Below are positions 27,332 through 35,240 of a DNA stretch of 60,406 bases, piece after piece. Numbering within the stretch: position 1 is the stretch's first letter; each line of letters opens with the position of its first letter. The position numbers and the translations under genes were made by a program. A model generated the notes under the pieces. It was not told the DNA's origin. It saw only the letters and a list, made by a program, of their open reading frames with translations, and made no database searches. Origin of the DNA: an uncultured Clostridia bacterium (GTDB lineage: Bacteria > Bacillota > Clostridia > Lachnospirales > CAG-274). The stretch lies in assembly GCA_947624015.1 (NCBI GenBank), contig CANQIA010000012.1, positions 1 through 60,406 on the forward strand, given 5' to 3'.

Positions 27332-28687
27332 CTATACCATCCAGCTTGGCAGGTATTTGTTCTTAAGGCGTCCTTTCTGTACCTTTCCCCAGCCTAAAGG
27401 ATATCCTTCAAGGCATAGGAGCGCCCAGCCGTCGTCACAGTCTACGGCAAAGCTTTCGCCCCTCAAATACCTTGCCAGGTTATCGTCGTTAATATCAAAG
27501 TCAACAGATATTTTGACATTTTCCTTTTTAAGTGTCATTGCAAATGCCTGGCTCGGCTCAAAGCGGTTCTTTTTCAGATCGCCTATATAAAGTCCGCTGC
27601 GCATTACCCTTAATCCGCTCAGATCCAGACAATAGGGTACCTTAAAAAGGCTTTCTTTATGCATTACGATATCCTCTGTGATCTCAATATTCATATATCT
27701 GTCCATAAATTCAAAATAATCCTTGAGCAGTTTGCTCTCTGCGGGTCTGTCCTTAGGCGGCTTTATAAAGCTGTCTGTCCCCTTTTTATGCAAAAGGCAC
27801 AGAAAATGCCCCTCTCCCTTTACCTTATAGGGCATAAGGCGTCCGCATTTTTTCAGCTCGTCGCTTCCGTTGACCCATTCGGGATGTCCGTTGTCAAAGC
27901 CGCATTTTTTATCAAAGTCCATAAGCTCAAAGTCGGGATTTTCATTCAGAAATTCCTGTATCATGCCCTCATCCTCTTCGGGAGCAAAGGTGCATGTAGA
28001 ATAGGCAATAATTCCGTCTCCGCTCAATAGCCTTGCCGCTGCCTTAAGTATATCCCTCTGCAATGAACAGCACATTTCTGTTTTGTGAGTTTCCCAGCTC
28101 CTGACGGCAGCCTCATCTTTTCTGAACATACCCTCGCCGCTGCAAGGAGCGTCTACCAATATTCTGTTAAAAAAACCTTTGAATCTGTTGGCAAGTCTTT
28201 GGGGATCCTCATTTGTAATAATACAGTTGGACACGCCGCACAGCTCTATATTTTTAAGCAGCGCCTTACATCTTGATGCGCTTATGTCATTGCTTACTAT
28301 TATGCCTTTGCCCTTAAGCCTTGCCGCCGCCTGAGTGCTTTTTCCTCCGGGTGCGGCGCACAGATCCAAGACCCTGTCTCCGGGGGCAACGGGCAGTATG
28401 GCTGCCGCAGACATTGCAGAGGGTTCCTGTATATAGAAAAGCCCCGCATTGTAGAAGGGATGCTTGGCAGGTCTCAGACTCTCGCCGTCGTAGTAGAAGC
28501 CCTCTTTGCACCAAGGCACATTTTCAAGGCGCCAGCCCGTCTTATCTTTAAGCTCTTGGGCGCCGATCTTAAGCGTATTGGCTCTTAGACCGTAAAGGCG
28601 AGGCTCTTTAAAGCTGTTTATATAGGCGCTGTATTCGCTGCCCAGAAGTTTTTTCATTTTTTCGGTATATTCCTGCGGTAATTTCAT
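27332..28687 (-). CDS. RsmF-like NOL1/NOP2/Sun rRNA m5C methyltransferase
   Basis: A 451-residue S-adenosylmethionine-dependent RNA cytosine-C5 methyltransferase. The Rossmann fold shows motif I as VLDLCAAPGGKSTQ, the motif IV catalytic cysteine in DAPCSGEGMFRKD and the motif VI cysteine in YSTCTFAPEEDEG, which is the two-cysteine signature of the family. About 150 residues beyond the catalytic domain match the RsmF-type C-terminal extension found in Firmicutes, ending in a PUA-like stretch (GYPLGWGKVQKGRLKN). The target is probably 16S rRNA. The ATG follows a GAGAGGAA site. The gene is transcribed from the promoter at 28718-28746 and followed by the YgiQ gene. Confidence 0.94.
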   Translation of the reverse strand: MKLPQEYTEKMKKLLGSEYSAYINSFKEPRLYGLRANTLKIGAQELKDKTGWRLENVPWCKEGFYYDGESLRPAKHPFYNAGLFYIQEPSAMSAAAILPVAPGDRVLDLCAAPGGKSTQAAARLKGKGIIVSNDISASRCKALLKNIELCGVSNCIITNEDPQRLANRFKGFFNRILVDAPCSGEGMFRKDEAAVRSWETHKTEMCCSLQRDILKAAARLLSGDGIIAYSTCTFAPEEDEGMIQEFLNENPDFELMDFDKKCGFDNGHPEWVNGSDELKKCGRLMPYKVKGEGHFLCLLHKKGTDSFIKPPKDRPAESKLLKDYFEFMDRYMNIEITEDIVMHKESLFKVPYCLDLSGLRVMRSGLYIGDLKKNRFEPSQAFAMTLKKENVKISVDFDINDDNLARYLRGESFAVDCDDGWALLCLEGYPLGWGKVQKGRLKNKYLPSWMV

Positions 28688-28717
28688 AATATTCCTCTCA
28701 ATGACTTAATTATATAT

Positions 28718-28746
28718 ATTTTAACATCATAGCGCCATAATATCAA
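28718..28746 (-). promoter_or_regulatory. Promoter of the rRNA methyltransferase gene
   Basis: TTGATA (28741-28746), 17-base spacer, TAAAAT (28718-28723) on the minus strand. It is back-to-back with the divergent flavin reductase promoter, whose -35 begins only 3 bp away. Confidence 0.65.
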
Positions 28747-28748
28747 TA

Positions 28749-28777
28749 TTGAAAAAATATAATTATTGATGTATACT
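28749..28777 (+). promoter_or_regulatory. Promoter of the flavin reductase-TPR operon
   Basis: TTGAAA (28749-28754), 17-base spacer and TATACT (28772-28777). The start codon is only 22 bp further, so the leader is very short. Confidence 0.65.
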
Positions 28778-28798
28778 TATGAAAAAAGGAGGTATATT

Positions 28799-29371
28799 AT
28801 GGCAAAACAAATATGGAAGCCCGGAACTATACTTTATCCTGTGCCTGCCGTAATGGTAAGCTGCGGAGACATGGAAAAGAGCAATATAATAACCATAGCC
28901 TGGACAGGCATAGTCAATTCCGATCCGGCTATGACCTACATTTCTGTAAGAAAGGAAAGATATTCCCACGATATAATAAAGGAAAGAGGAGAATTTGCCA
29001 TAAATGTTACTACGGAGTCCCTTGCCTTTGCCACAGACTGGTGCGGAGTAAAAAGCGGCAGAGACTTTGACAAATTCAGAGAAATGAAGCTGACCAAGGA
29101 AAAGGCGGCTCATCTGGATTGCCCCATAATAGGAGAAAGTCCGTTGAGCATTGAGTGTAAAGTAAGGGAGATAATACCCCTCGGCGTTCACGATATGTTC
29201 CTTGCGGATATAGTGGGAGCCATGGCGGATGACAAATATATGGACAAAAACGGCAGGTTTGACTTTGGAGCAAGCAGACCTATATGCTATTCCCACGGCG
29301 AATATTACGGATTGGGCAGGTATATGGGAAAATTCGGATATTCCGTAAAAAAAAGAGGTAGGAAGAGGTAA
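28799..29371 (+). CDS. Flavin reductase family protein (FMN-binding split barrel)
   Basis: A 190-residue protein of the flavin reductase-like/FMN-binding split-barrel family. The N-terminal segment with PVPAVMVSCGD and NIITIAWTGIVNSDPAMTYI is typical of the FMN-binding barrel, as is the later FAINVTTESLAFATDWCG segment. Members reduce or carry FMN, or act as flavoredoxins in anaerobes; the partner is not evident here. The ATG at 28799 is preceded by AAGGAGG at 7 bases, so an earlier in-frame ATG at 28766 is rejected; that one would lie inside the promoter. It is co-transcribed with the TPR gene, which starts 3 bases after its stop. Confidence 0.9.
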   Translation: MAKQIWKPGTILYPVPAVMVSCGDMEKSNIITIAWTGIVNSDPAMTYISVRKERYSHDIIKERGEFAINVTTESLAFATDWCGVKSGRDFDKFREMKLTKEKAAHLDCPIIGESPLSIECKVREIIPLGVHDMFLADIVGAMADDKYMDKNGRFDFGASRPICYSHGEYYGLGRYMGKFGYSVKKRGRKR

Positions 29372-29374
29372 ATT

Positions 29375-30220
29375 ATGAAAAAGGAACAGAAAATAGATCT
29401 TGTCAGATACTGGAAGTTTTTAACGTTGGGTTATATGATGCTGGCGTGGATAGTACTCGTATACTTTATGGACAAGTCCGAATGGACTCTTATTCCCGCT
29501 TTCATACTGTATCTTGCAGTGAGCGCTTTGGTGTGCCACGCATATTTTATAGGCATGATAGGCAATATGTATTATTTTTTCAGGAGACCCGACAAGGCAA
29601 AGGTATTCTATACAAAAGCCGTTAAAATGAAAACAAGGAATGTAAAGGCTCTTTATAACTACGCATTGGACGCTCTTCATGAGGGAAGAGCGGAGGAAGC
29701 GCTGGGTATTTTCCAAAGGGCTGAGAAAATAAATACAAAGGTGCTTTTCGACAAGCTCATCCCTCTTGCCATATCCAGTTGCTACTGGGTGCTGGGGGAT
29801 ATCGATAAGGCTATTGAGACCATAGAAACGCTTATGGATAAGTATGCCTATGTAAATCCCAATACTCTTACTACATTGGCGTATTTTTATATGCTGAAAA
29901 ATGATATGGACAAGGCTGAAAAGCTGACTAAGGACGCATTGAAGGATAACGAGCAGTATGCTCCTGCATGGGATAATCTGGGTCAGATATATTATTTGAA
30001 AAATGACTTTGCAAAGGCTGAGGAGTATTTTAAAAAGGCGCTCAGCTTTAGGGATACCATGACGGAAAGTCTCTATTATATGGGACTTATAGAAAAGAGC
30101 AGAGGAAACGACAGCGAAGCCCTTGTATATCTGAAAAAGGCAGGCGGCGGTTATATCTCTGCTCTGAGTACAGTAAAAAAAGAGGATATTGAAAAAGCCA
30201 TGGAGGGACTGGAGGGATGA
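29375..30220 (+). CDS. Membrane-anchored TPR repeat protein
   Basis: A 281-residue protein with two N-terminal hydrophobic helices (about residues 14-32 and 35-60) followed by a helical tetratricopeptide-repeat domain from about residue 70 to 260. TPR signatures include NVKALYNYALDALHEGRAEE, AWDNLGQIYYLKNDFAKAEEYF and ESLYYMGLIEKSRGNDSEAL. TPR arrays bind partner proteins; the helices should place it at the cytoplasmic membrane. Its start is 3 bases after the flavin reductase stop, with a GAGG site inside that gene, so the two form an operon. The function is not otherwise known. Confidence 0.85.
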   Translation: MKKEQKIDLVRYWKFLTLGYMMLAWIVLVYFMDKSEWTLIPAFILYLAVSALVCHAYFIGMIGNMYYFFRRPDKAKVFYTKAVKMKTRNVKALYNYALDALHEGRAEEALGIFQRAEKINTKVLFDKLIPLAISSCYWVLGDIDKAIETIETLMDKYAYVNPNTLTTLAYFYMLKNDMDKAEKLTKDALKDNEQYAPAWDNLGQIYYLKNDFAKAEEYFKKALSFRDTMTESLYYMGLIEKSRGNDSEALVYLKKAGGGYISALSTVKKEDIEKAMEGLEG

Positions 30221-30233
30221 TCCGTATCCCTAT

Positions 30234-30641
30234 CTAATCCATAAAATCCTCCACAGTATCATGATCTCTTTCCTTCATGCTGTAAATACCGTTATAGGGC
30301 TGTTCCATATAGTATCGGTCTCTCCTTTCGTATACAAATACCGAAAAATGGGACTCATCCTTTAGGGTCATATCCACATATATGATATCCTCGGCGTTTA
30401 CAGGATAGTCTTGTATACTTTCGTTTTTCGTCTGTGAGTTGACATTTCTAAGGGCGTTTACTATAATATTTATGCCCATTTCATCGTTCACGGCAACAGA
30501 CCTTCCGCTTTCGGTAAGCTCTATTGCGGCTACTTGTGAAGCGTCCGGCACCGAAATGGTGTAGGTATTTCCGCCGCAGCCTGTCAGCGCGGCAAAAAGA
30601 GATATTGATAATATTATTGCTGAAACTTTACGCATTTTCAT
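30234..30641 (-). CDS. Small lipoprotein, DUF5301-like
   Basis: A 135-residue predicted lipoprotein. The first 21 residues form a signal peptide with the lipobox LTGC, so the mature protein would be lipid-anchored on the outer face of the membrane. The rest has short beta strands (YTISVPDASQVAAIELT, EDIIYVDMTLKD, HFSVFVYERRDRYY) that resemble small DUF5301-type lipoproteins, though I am not sure of that family. A second ATG two codons in is better spaced from the AAAGGA site and could be the true start (30635). An extended -10 (TGGTATAAT, TATAAT at 30662-30667) gives it its own promoter. Confidence 0.75.
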   Translation of the reverse strand: MKMRKVSAIILSISLFAALTGCGGNTYTISVPDASQVAAIELTESGRSVAVNDEMGINIIVNALRNVNSQTKNESIQDYPVNAEDIIYVDMTLKDESHFSVFVYERRDRYYMEQPYNGIYSMKERDHDTVEDFMD

Positions 30642-30661
30642 CTTTCCTTTCTTTAATTATG

Positions 30662-30670
30662 ATTATACCA
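30662..30670 (-). promoter_or_regulatory. Extended -10 promoter of the 135-residue lipoprotein
   Basis: TGGTATAAT on the minus strand, a TGnTATAAT extended -10, lies about 20 bp upstream of the start; no clear -35 is visible. Confidence 0.45.
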
Positions 30671-30703
30671 CAAAGCATTGTATCAAAAACGTAAATTTTT
30701 ATT

Positions 30704-30730
30704 AAAAAAACAGCAGAATACTGCTGTTTT
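30704..30730 (-). terminator. Intrinsic terminator after the low-complexity lipoprotein
   Basis: Stem AACAGCAG/CTGCTGTT with a 4-base loop followed by seven T on the minus strand. The upstream arm overlaps the TAA stop codon. It separates the two lipoprotein genes transcriptionally. Confidence 0.85.
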
Positions 30731-31160
30731 ATTTTGCGCTTGAGGTAGTGGTACCTTCTCCGTCGTTATTACCTGTTATGGTATTTGTAACTCCGTCTAC
30801 CGCTTCGCTTATTCCTTTGCCGGCATCTTCTGCCGCATTGCCTATTTCATTGCTAAGGTCGCTGCCCTGAGTCATTGCGTTGCCGCCTGCGTCTGAACCT
30901 GTCATGGAATCATTGGTACCCTGATCCCCCGAAGCCATGTTGCCTGAATTGCTGTCAGAACCCATATTGCCCGAACTGTTGTTGTTCCCGTTGGCAGAAC
31001 TATTGCCGTTGTTGCCAGAGTTCCCGCCGTTATTTTCCGCAGGTGTTGTATCAGTGCTTGCATTACTGCCGCCATTTGTGGTATCATTGTCTTTAGAGCC
31101 ACAGCCTGTAAGGGTAAGAGAAAGGCAGACAAGACTGACAAATAAAATTTTCTTAAGCAT
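30729..31160 (-). CDS. Low-complexity Asn/Gly/Ser-rich lipoprotein
   Basis: A 143-residue predicted lipoprotein: signal peptide of about 19 residues with lipobox LTGCGS, then an almost purely low-complexity stretch (residues about 25-105) of Asn, Gly, Ser, Asp and Thr with repeats such as NNGGNSGNNGNS and SDSNSGNMASGD, then a short tail (SNEIGNAAEDAGKGISEAVDG) that could form one helix. No enzymatic domain is visible. It should be a flexible, surface-exposed, lipid-anchored protein of unknown role. The ATG has an AAGGAGG site 8 bases upstream, and a strong terminator follows, so it is a real single-gene transcript. Confidence 0.78.
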   Translation of the reverse strand: MLKKILFVSLVCLSLTLTGCGSKDNDTTNGGSNASTDTTPAENNGGNSGNNGNSSANGNNNSSGNMGSDSNSGNMASGDQGTNDSMTGSDAGGNAMTQGSDLSNEIGNAAEDAGKGISEAVDGVTNTITGNNDGEGTTTSSAK

Positions 31161-31260
31161 GTTATGTCCTCCTTGTTGCTTTTTAGTTTTATTACATATT
31201 TATTATGTGCATTAAATCAGAATATAATGTGGTAAATTTTTCAAAAAAGGAAGTGTCCAT

Positions 31261-32838
31261 ATGAGAAAATGCGGTATACTCGTTCATCCCATAAGCTTTC
31301 CCTCAAGGTTCGGTATAGGCGATATGGGACCTTATTGCAAGGATTTTATTGACTATATGGTAAAGAGTTCTCAAAAGCTCTGGCAGATACTGCCCCTCGG
31401 GCATACGGGCTTCGGAGATTCTCCCTATCAGAGCTTTTCCACCTTTGCGGGAAATCCTCTTATGCTCAGTCCTGAAATATTGGCAAAAAAGGGTTATATT
31501 TCAGAAGACGATATAGAGTATGTCCCTTATTTTAACGAAAGGAAAATAGAGTACGGCAAGGTTATCGATTACAAGTACGATATTTACAAAAAGGCGTATA
31601 AGGGCTTTAAGGCTATCAAGGATACCGTATTGAAAAGAAAGTATAATGCCTTTTGCACTAAAAATGCCTTCTGGCTTGAGGATTACAGCCTTTTTATGGC
31701 TCTGAAGCATTATTTTATAGAAAAGAGAAAAAATACATGGGAAAGCCCCGAATATAAGACCTTTTACAGGACTGCTTCAAAATATATGAGTACCGATACC
31801 GTAAAGGACTGTTTCTACGGCGGTAGCTGGAACAGCTTTCCTGCCGATATAAGGGACAGAAAGCCCGAGGCGATATTTAAGTACAGCGAGCTGTTAAAAG
31901 AAGATATGGATTTTTATAAATTCATTCAGTTTGAATTTTATTCTCAGTGGGCTGATGTAAGAGCCTATGCCAATAAAAACGGAATTGAAATAATAGGCGA
32001 CATCCCTATATTTGTAGCCGGCGACAGCTCCGATACATGGGCAAACAGAGAGCTTTTCCATATTAATGCCAAAGGCTTTGCAACTCAGGTGGCAGGCGTG
32101 CCGCCCGACTATTTCAGCAAGAACGGTCAGCTTTGGGGCAATCCTCTTTACAACTGGAAAAATCACAAAGCCCAAAGCTACGATTGGTGGGTAAAGAGAG
32201 TTGAAAAAACACTTGAGCTTGTGGATATAGTCAGAATAGACCACTTCAGAGCCTTTGAAAGCTATTGGTCAATACCAAGCGGCGAGGAAACTGCCGTAAA
32301 CGGCAAGTGGAAGAAGGGTCCCGGTACAGAGGTATTCGACGCCATCAAAAAAGAGCTTGGCTCTCTTCATATTATTGCAGAGGATCTGGGCGATCTTAAT
32401 CCCGAGGTTCTTGAGCTGAGAGATGAGCTGGGACTTCCCGGCATGAAAATAATACAGTTTGCCTTCGGCTCTCCTGATAATCCCTATTTGCCCCATAATT
32501 ATAACAGCGACAACTATGTTGCCTATACGGGCACTCATGACAATGATACCACAATAGGCTGGTATAAGTCCTGCTATGAGGATACAAAAGACTTTGTAAG
32601 GCGTATGCTGAATGTCAGCGGCGACAATATCAATTGGGATCTTATAAGATATACCATATCTTCATCTGCCATATACGCTGTAATACCTATACAGGATATC
32701 ATAGGCTGCGATACAGAGGGCAGAATGAATACGCCTGGAGTTGCAGACGGCAACTGGCAGTTCAGGTTTAAAAAAGAAGACCTAAATGAAGAACAAGCTA
32801 ATAATCTTAAATATTTATGCTATTTATTTAACAGATAA
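31261..32838 (+). CDS. malQ: 4-alpha-glucanotransferase (amylomaltase, GH77)
   Basis: A 525-residue GH77 enzyme that transfers alpha-1,4-glucan segments between maltodextrins, releasing glucose, in the cytosol. The family signature is clear: FPSRFGIGDMGP near the N terminus, the nucleophile aspartate in VRIDHFRAFESYWSIP, the acid/base glutamate in IIAEDLGDLNPEVLELRDEL, and the transition-state aspartate in YTGTHDNDTTIGWY. Length matches bacterial amylomaltases of the non-plant type. The ATG is preceded by AAGGAAG. It stands alone between a TATAAT-containing intergenic region and a terminator at 32999-33036. Its role is in glycogen or maltodextrin turnover. Confidence 0.96.
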   Translation: MRKCGILVHPISFPSRFGIGDMGPYCKDFIDYMVKSSQKLWQILPLGHTGFGDSPYQSFSTFAGNPLMLSPEILAKKGYISEDDIEYVPYFNERKIEYGKVIDYKYDIYKKAYKGFKAIKDTVLKRKYNAFCTKNAFWLEDYSLFMALKHYFIEKRKNTWESPEYKTFYRTASKYMSTDTVKDCFYGGSWNSFPADIRDRKPEAIFKYSELLKEDMDFYKFIQFEFYSQWADVRAYANKNGIEIIGDIPIFVAGDSSDTWANRELFHINAKGFATQVAGVPPDYFSKNGQLWGNPLYNWKNHKAQSYDWWVKRVEKTLELVDIVRIDHFRAFESYWSIPSGEETAVNGKWKKGPGTEVFDAIKKELGSLHIIAEDLGDLNPEVLELRDELGLPGMKIIQFAFGSPDNPYLPHNYNSDNYVAYTGTHDNDTTIGWYKSCYEDTKDFVRRMLNVSGDNINWDLIRYTISSSAIYAVIPIQDIIGCDTEGRMNTPGVADGNWQFRFKKEDLNEEQANNLKYLCYLFNR

Positions 32839-32998
32839 TAGTTTAAGGGTTAATAATGAATATTTTATTAAGAAATTTACAGAATATTCATATTCATATT
32901 GACATTCATATTTGAAAGGTGTAAAATAAGGATAGAAGAAATAATTAATATTTTTGTTAGTTATTTTCCTCCCCCAATTTATATTTATATTTTCGGGA

Positions 32999-33036
32999 AA
33001 AACAGCCCATCCCCGGGGCTGTTTTTCTTTTATGTC
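32999..33036 (+). terminator. Intrinsic terminator after malQ
   Basis: AAAAACAGCCC pairs with GGGCTGTTTTT around a short CATCCCC loop and is followed by CTTTT. The 160 bp between malQ and this hairpin are AT-rich with short ATTCATATT direct repeats and no convincing gene. Confidence 0.85.
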
Positions 33037-33063
33037 ATTAAATTTACCGTTTACGACAATTAC

Positions 33064-33092
33064 TTGAAAAATACTGCCACGCAGTGTAAAAT
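33064..33092 (+). promoter_or_regulatory. Promoter of the AIM24 family gene
   Basis: TTGAAA (33064-33069), 17-base spacer, TAAAAT (33087-33092), about 33 bp upstream of the start codon. Confidence 0.65.
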
Positions 33093-33124
33093 AATATTAT
33101 ACACAAATTATAAGGAGGTATTAT

Positions 33125-33832
33125 ATGCAGTACAGAATAATAGGAACGACAGTTCCCGCAGTGGAAATAAAACTCCCCGCAGGAAAAGCGGTGTACACTC
33201 AGTCAGGCGGTATGGCATGGAGAAGCGACGGTATTACCATGGATACCAACACACGAGGCGGTTTTGTGAAGGGACTTAAGAGAGCCTTCAGCGGAGAGTC
33301 AATGTTTATGGTAACATATTCCGCTTATTCCGACAGCACTATTTGCTTTTCATCTACGGTCCCAGGTTCGATCATGGCTTTGAATGCCGATGAGCATGCG
33401 GGTATGATATTGCAAAAGGGCGCATTTCTTTGCGGCGAGGACAATGTAGAGCTTTCTACCGTATGGCGTAAAGGTTTAATGAAGGGTCTTTTTGGCGGCG
33501 AAGGATTTATTATGCAGAGGGTCGAATGCGGAGGAACGCTTTGGCTTGAAATTGACGGAGATGCCGTTGAAAAAGAGCTTGCGCCTGGCGAATTGCTTAT
33601 GGTGGACACAGGCAACGTGGTGGCTTTTGATTCAACAGTTACATACGATATAGAAAGAGTTAAGGGCTTCAAGAATATATTCTTAGGCGGAGAGGGTCTT
33701 TTTATAACTACTCTTAAGGGATCCGGCAAGGTCATACTTCAAACCCAGAATCTTGTGGATTTCGCAAGACGCATCGGAAGTATGCTTCCCGTTCATACAC
33801 AGTCACAGAGCCAGCCAATAAACAGCAATTAA
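33125..33832 (+). CDS. AIM24 family protein (TIGR00266)
   Basis: A 235-residue protein of the AIM24/TIGR00266 family, a double beta-helix fold related to the mitochondrial inner-membrane organiser Aim24. Characteristic segments are GGMAWRSDGITMDTN near the N terminus, the FSGESMFMVTYSA motif, and the C-terminal half with GEGLFITTLKGSGKVILQTQ. Bacterial members have no assigned biochemical role and are thought to be cytosolic or membrane-associated. The start has a perfect AAGGAGG site. It is a single-gene transcript with its own promoter and downstream hairpins. Confidence 0.92.
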   Translation: MQYRIIGTTVPAVEIKLPAGKAVYTQSGGMAWRSDGITMDTNTRGGFVKGLKRAFSGESMFMVTYSAYSDSTICFSSTVPGSIMALNADEHAGMILQKGAFLCGEDNVELSTVWRKGLMKGLFGGEGFIMQRVECGGTLWLEIDGDAVEKELAPGELLMVDTGNVVAFDSTVTYDIERVKGFKNIFLGGEGLFITTLKGSGKVILQTQNLVDFARRIGSMLPVHTQSQSQPINSN

Positions 33833-33880
33833 ATATCTGAGCAACTTTCGGCAAAGCTTCTTGCCGATTTGATCCATAAA

Positions 33881-33906
33881 AAAGACCTCCCTAACGGGAG
33901 GTCTTT
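33881..33906 (-). terminator. Terminator after the D,D-carboxypeptidase gene
   Basis: AAAGACCTCCC/GGGAGGTCTTT, an 11-bp perfect stem with a 4-base loop, followed on the minus strand by T6. It may also act on the plus strand for the AIM24 gene, but the tail there is weaker. Confidence 0.8.
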
Positions 33907-33930
33907 AGCGTGTCGATAAATCGACACGCT
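33907..33930. repeat. Perfect palindrome next to the terminator
   Basis: A 10-bp perfect inverted repeat (AGCGTGTCGA / TCGACACGCT) with a 4-base centre directly abuts the terminator stem, producing two back-to-back hairpins. It could be a second terminator stem or a protein-binding site. Confidence 0.6.
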
Positions 33931-34032
33931 TGAAAGAAAGGCTTGCATTTATTTCAGTTTTGCTAATGTAGGACTGACAAAGAGGTAAGTCCCCATGAGT
34001 CGTATATGCAGGGGCAGACTACAAAAGCACAA

Positions 34033-35181
34033 CTATCTGCAGACCCACTTTCTTATTAATATGCCTATATTTCTGGCAAGGCTTGCCTTTTCCACGTCCT
34101 CACAGGCAACGGCATCGCAGCGTGCTACCTCCTTGCCTTGGGAGGAGTATATTATTTCGCCCAGCTTATCTCCTTTTTTAACGGGAGCATTTATACCCTC
34201 TTCAAGCTTTACATCACAGGTAAGCTCAGACTTGTTGCCCTTATTGACAAGAACGGTCACCTCTTTGCCTGCAGCGGCTTTTACGCTGTCCTGCATACCC
34301 TTTTTCACAGGTACGCTGCCCACTTCCTCGCCTGATGCCTTGCCCTTTTTAAGCTCATAGTTGGCAAAGCCGTAGTCCAGTATTTTCATTACGCTCTGAA
34401 ATCTGCTCTTGGGATCCGGCGCAGCCATTACAACGGCTATAAGCTCCATGCCGTCTCTCTCTGCCGTACCGGAAAGACAGAATTTGGCCTTTCCCGTAGA
34501 GCCTGTTTTAAGACCTGTGGCGTTATTATACCACTTTATAAGCTTATTTGTATTGGTAAGCCCGAATTCCGTAGTACCCTTGTTCGTAGTATGGGTGATC
34601 GTATCCTGCCATGTGGTCGTATATTTTTTAATATCCGGGTATTTTGTAATAAGCTCTCTGCTCATTATGGCAATATCCTTTGCACTGGTAACGTGATTAT
34701 CTGTATCCAGACCGCAGGCATTTACAAAATTGGTGTTTTTCATACCCAGACTTTTTGCCTTTTCATTCATAAGAGCGACGAAGCTTTCCTCGCTTCCCCC
34801 TATAAATTCCGCCATAGCAACGGCGGCGTCGTTGGCAGAGGCTATGGCAATGGACTTTGTAAGAGTTTCAACGCTCTGCTGTTCATTAGGCTCCAGAAAT
34901 ATTTGGGAACCGCCCATGCTCGCCGCATGCTCCGAAACAGTCACAGTGTCATCCCACTTTATTTTTCCCTGTTCCACAGCGTCATATATGAGCAGAAGAG
35001 TCATTATCTTTGTAACGCTGGCAGGAGGCAGAGCCTCCTCCGAATTGTCTTCGCTCAGTACCTGACCCGTAGACGCCTCCATAAGTATATAGCTTCTTGC
35101 GTCTATGGCGGGAGGCTCAGCATAGACAGATATTGTAAACATTATGATCGCAAGTAAAAGCGCAGTTGTTTTTTTTAACAT
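34033..35181 (-). CDS. Serine-type D-alanyl-D-alanine carboxypeptidase (peptidase S11)
   Basis: A 382-residue penicillin-binding protein of the DacA/DacF class that removes the terminal D-Ala from peptidoglycan stem peptides. A signal peptide (residues 1-21, cleavage near VYAEP) directs export. The three active-site motifs are present: S55-V-T-K58 in PPASVTKIM, S-A-N in IASANDAAVAM and K-T-G in ATGLKTGSTGK. A C-terminal PBP5-type beta domain follows, ending in a short helix-like tail (NIGILIRKWVCR) that may touch the membrane. The chosen ATG at 35181 lies 7 bases after AAGGGAG; an earlier in-frame ATG would be inside the hairpin loop. That Shine-Dalgarno is part of the 11-bp hairpin at 35183-35215. 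Confidence 0.94.
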   Translation of the reverse strand: MLKKTTALLLAIIMFTISVYAEPPAIDARSYILMEASTGQVLSEDNSEEALPPASVTKIMTLLLIYDAVEQGKIKWDDTVTVSEHAASMGGSQIFLEPNEQQSVETLTKSIAIASANDAAVAMAEFIGGSEESFVALMNEKAKSLGMKNTNFVNACGLDTDNHVTSAKDIAIMSRELITKYPDIKKYTTTWQDTITHTTNKGTTEFGLTNTNKLIKWYNNATGLKTGSTGKAKFCLSGTAERDGMELIAVVMAAPDPKSRFQSVMKILDYGFANYELKKGKASGEEVGSVPVKKGMQDSVKAAAGKEVTVLVNKGNKSELTCDVKLEEGINAPVKKGDKLGEIIYSSQGKEVARCDAVACEDVEKASLARNIGILIRKWVCR

Positions 35182-35182
35182 A

Positions 35183-35215
35183 AAAATACTCCCTTTCATC
35201 TTTTGGGAGTATTTT
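35183..35215 (-). promoter_or_regulatory. Hairpin sequestering the carboxypeptidase ribosome-binding site
   Basis: AAAATACTCCC pairs perfectly with GGGAGTATTTT (11 bp, 11-base loop) on the minus strand. The descending arm contains the GGGAG Shine-Dalgarno of the carboxypeptidase, and the ATG follows immediately after the T run. The structure could be the terminator of the hemolysin III gene, a translational lid, or both. A TATAAT box at 35232-35237 could start a transcript just upstream of the hairpin. Confidence 0.6.
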
Positions 35216-35240
35216 CTGTAATTAATTAAAAATTATACGA

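Noticed and set aside
28763..29296. 177-residue minus-strand open frame
   Set aside because: Exact antisense of the flavin reductase gene, which has a promoter, ribosome site and recognisable fold.
32850..32915. Possible 19-codon leader peptide after malQ with ATTCATATT repeats
   Set aside because: No ribosome site, very low complexity and followed by a malQ terminator; chance frame is more likely.
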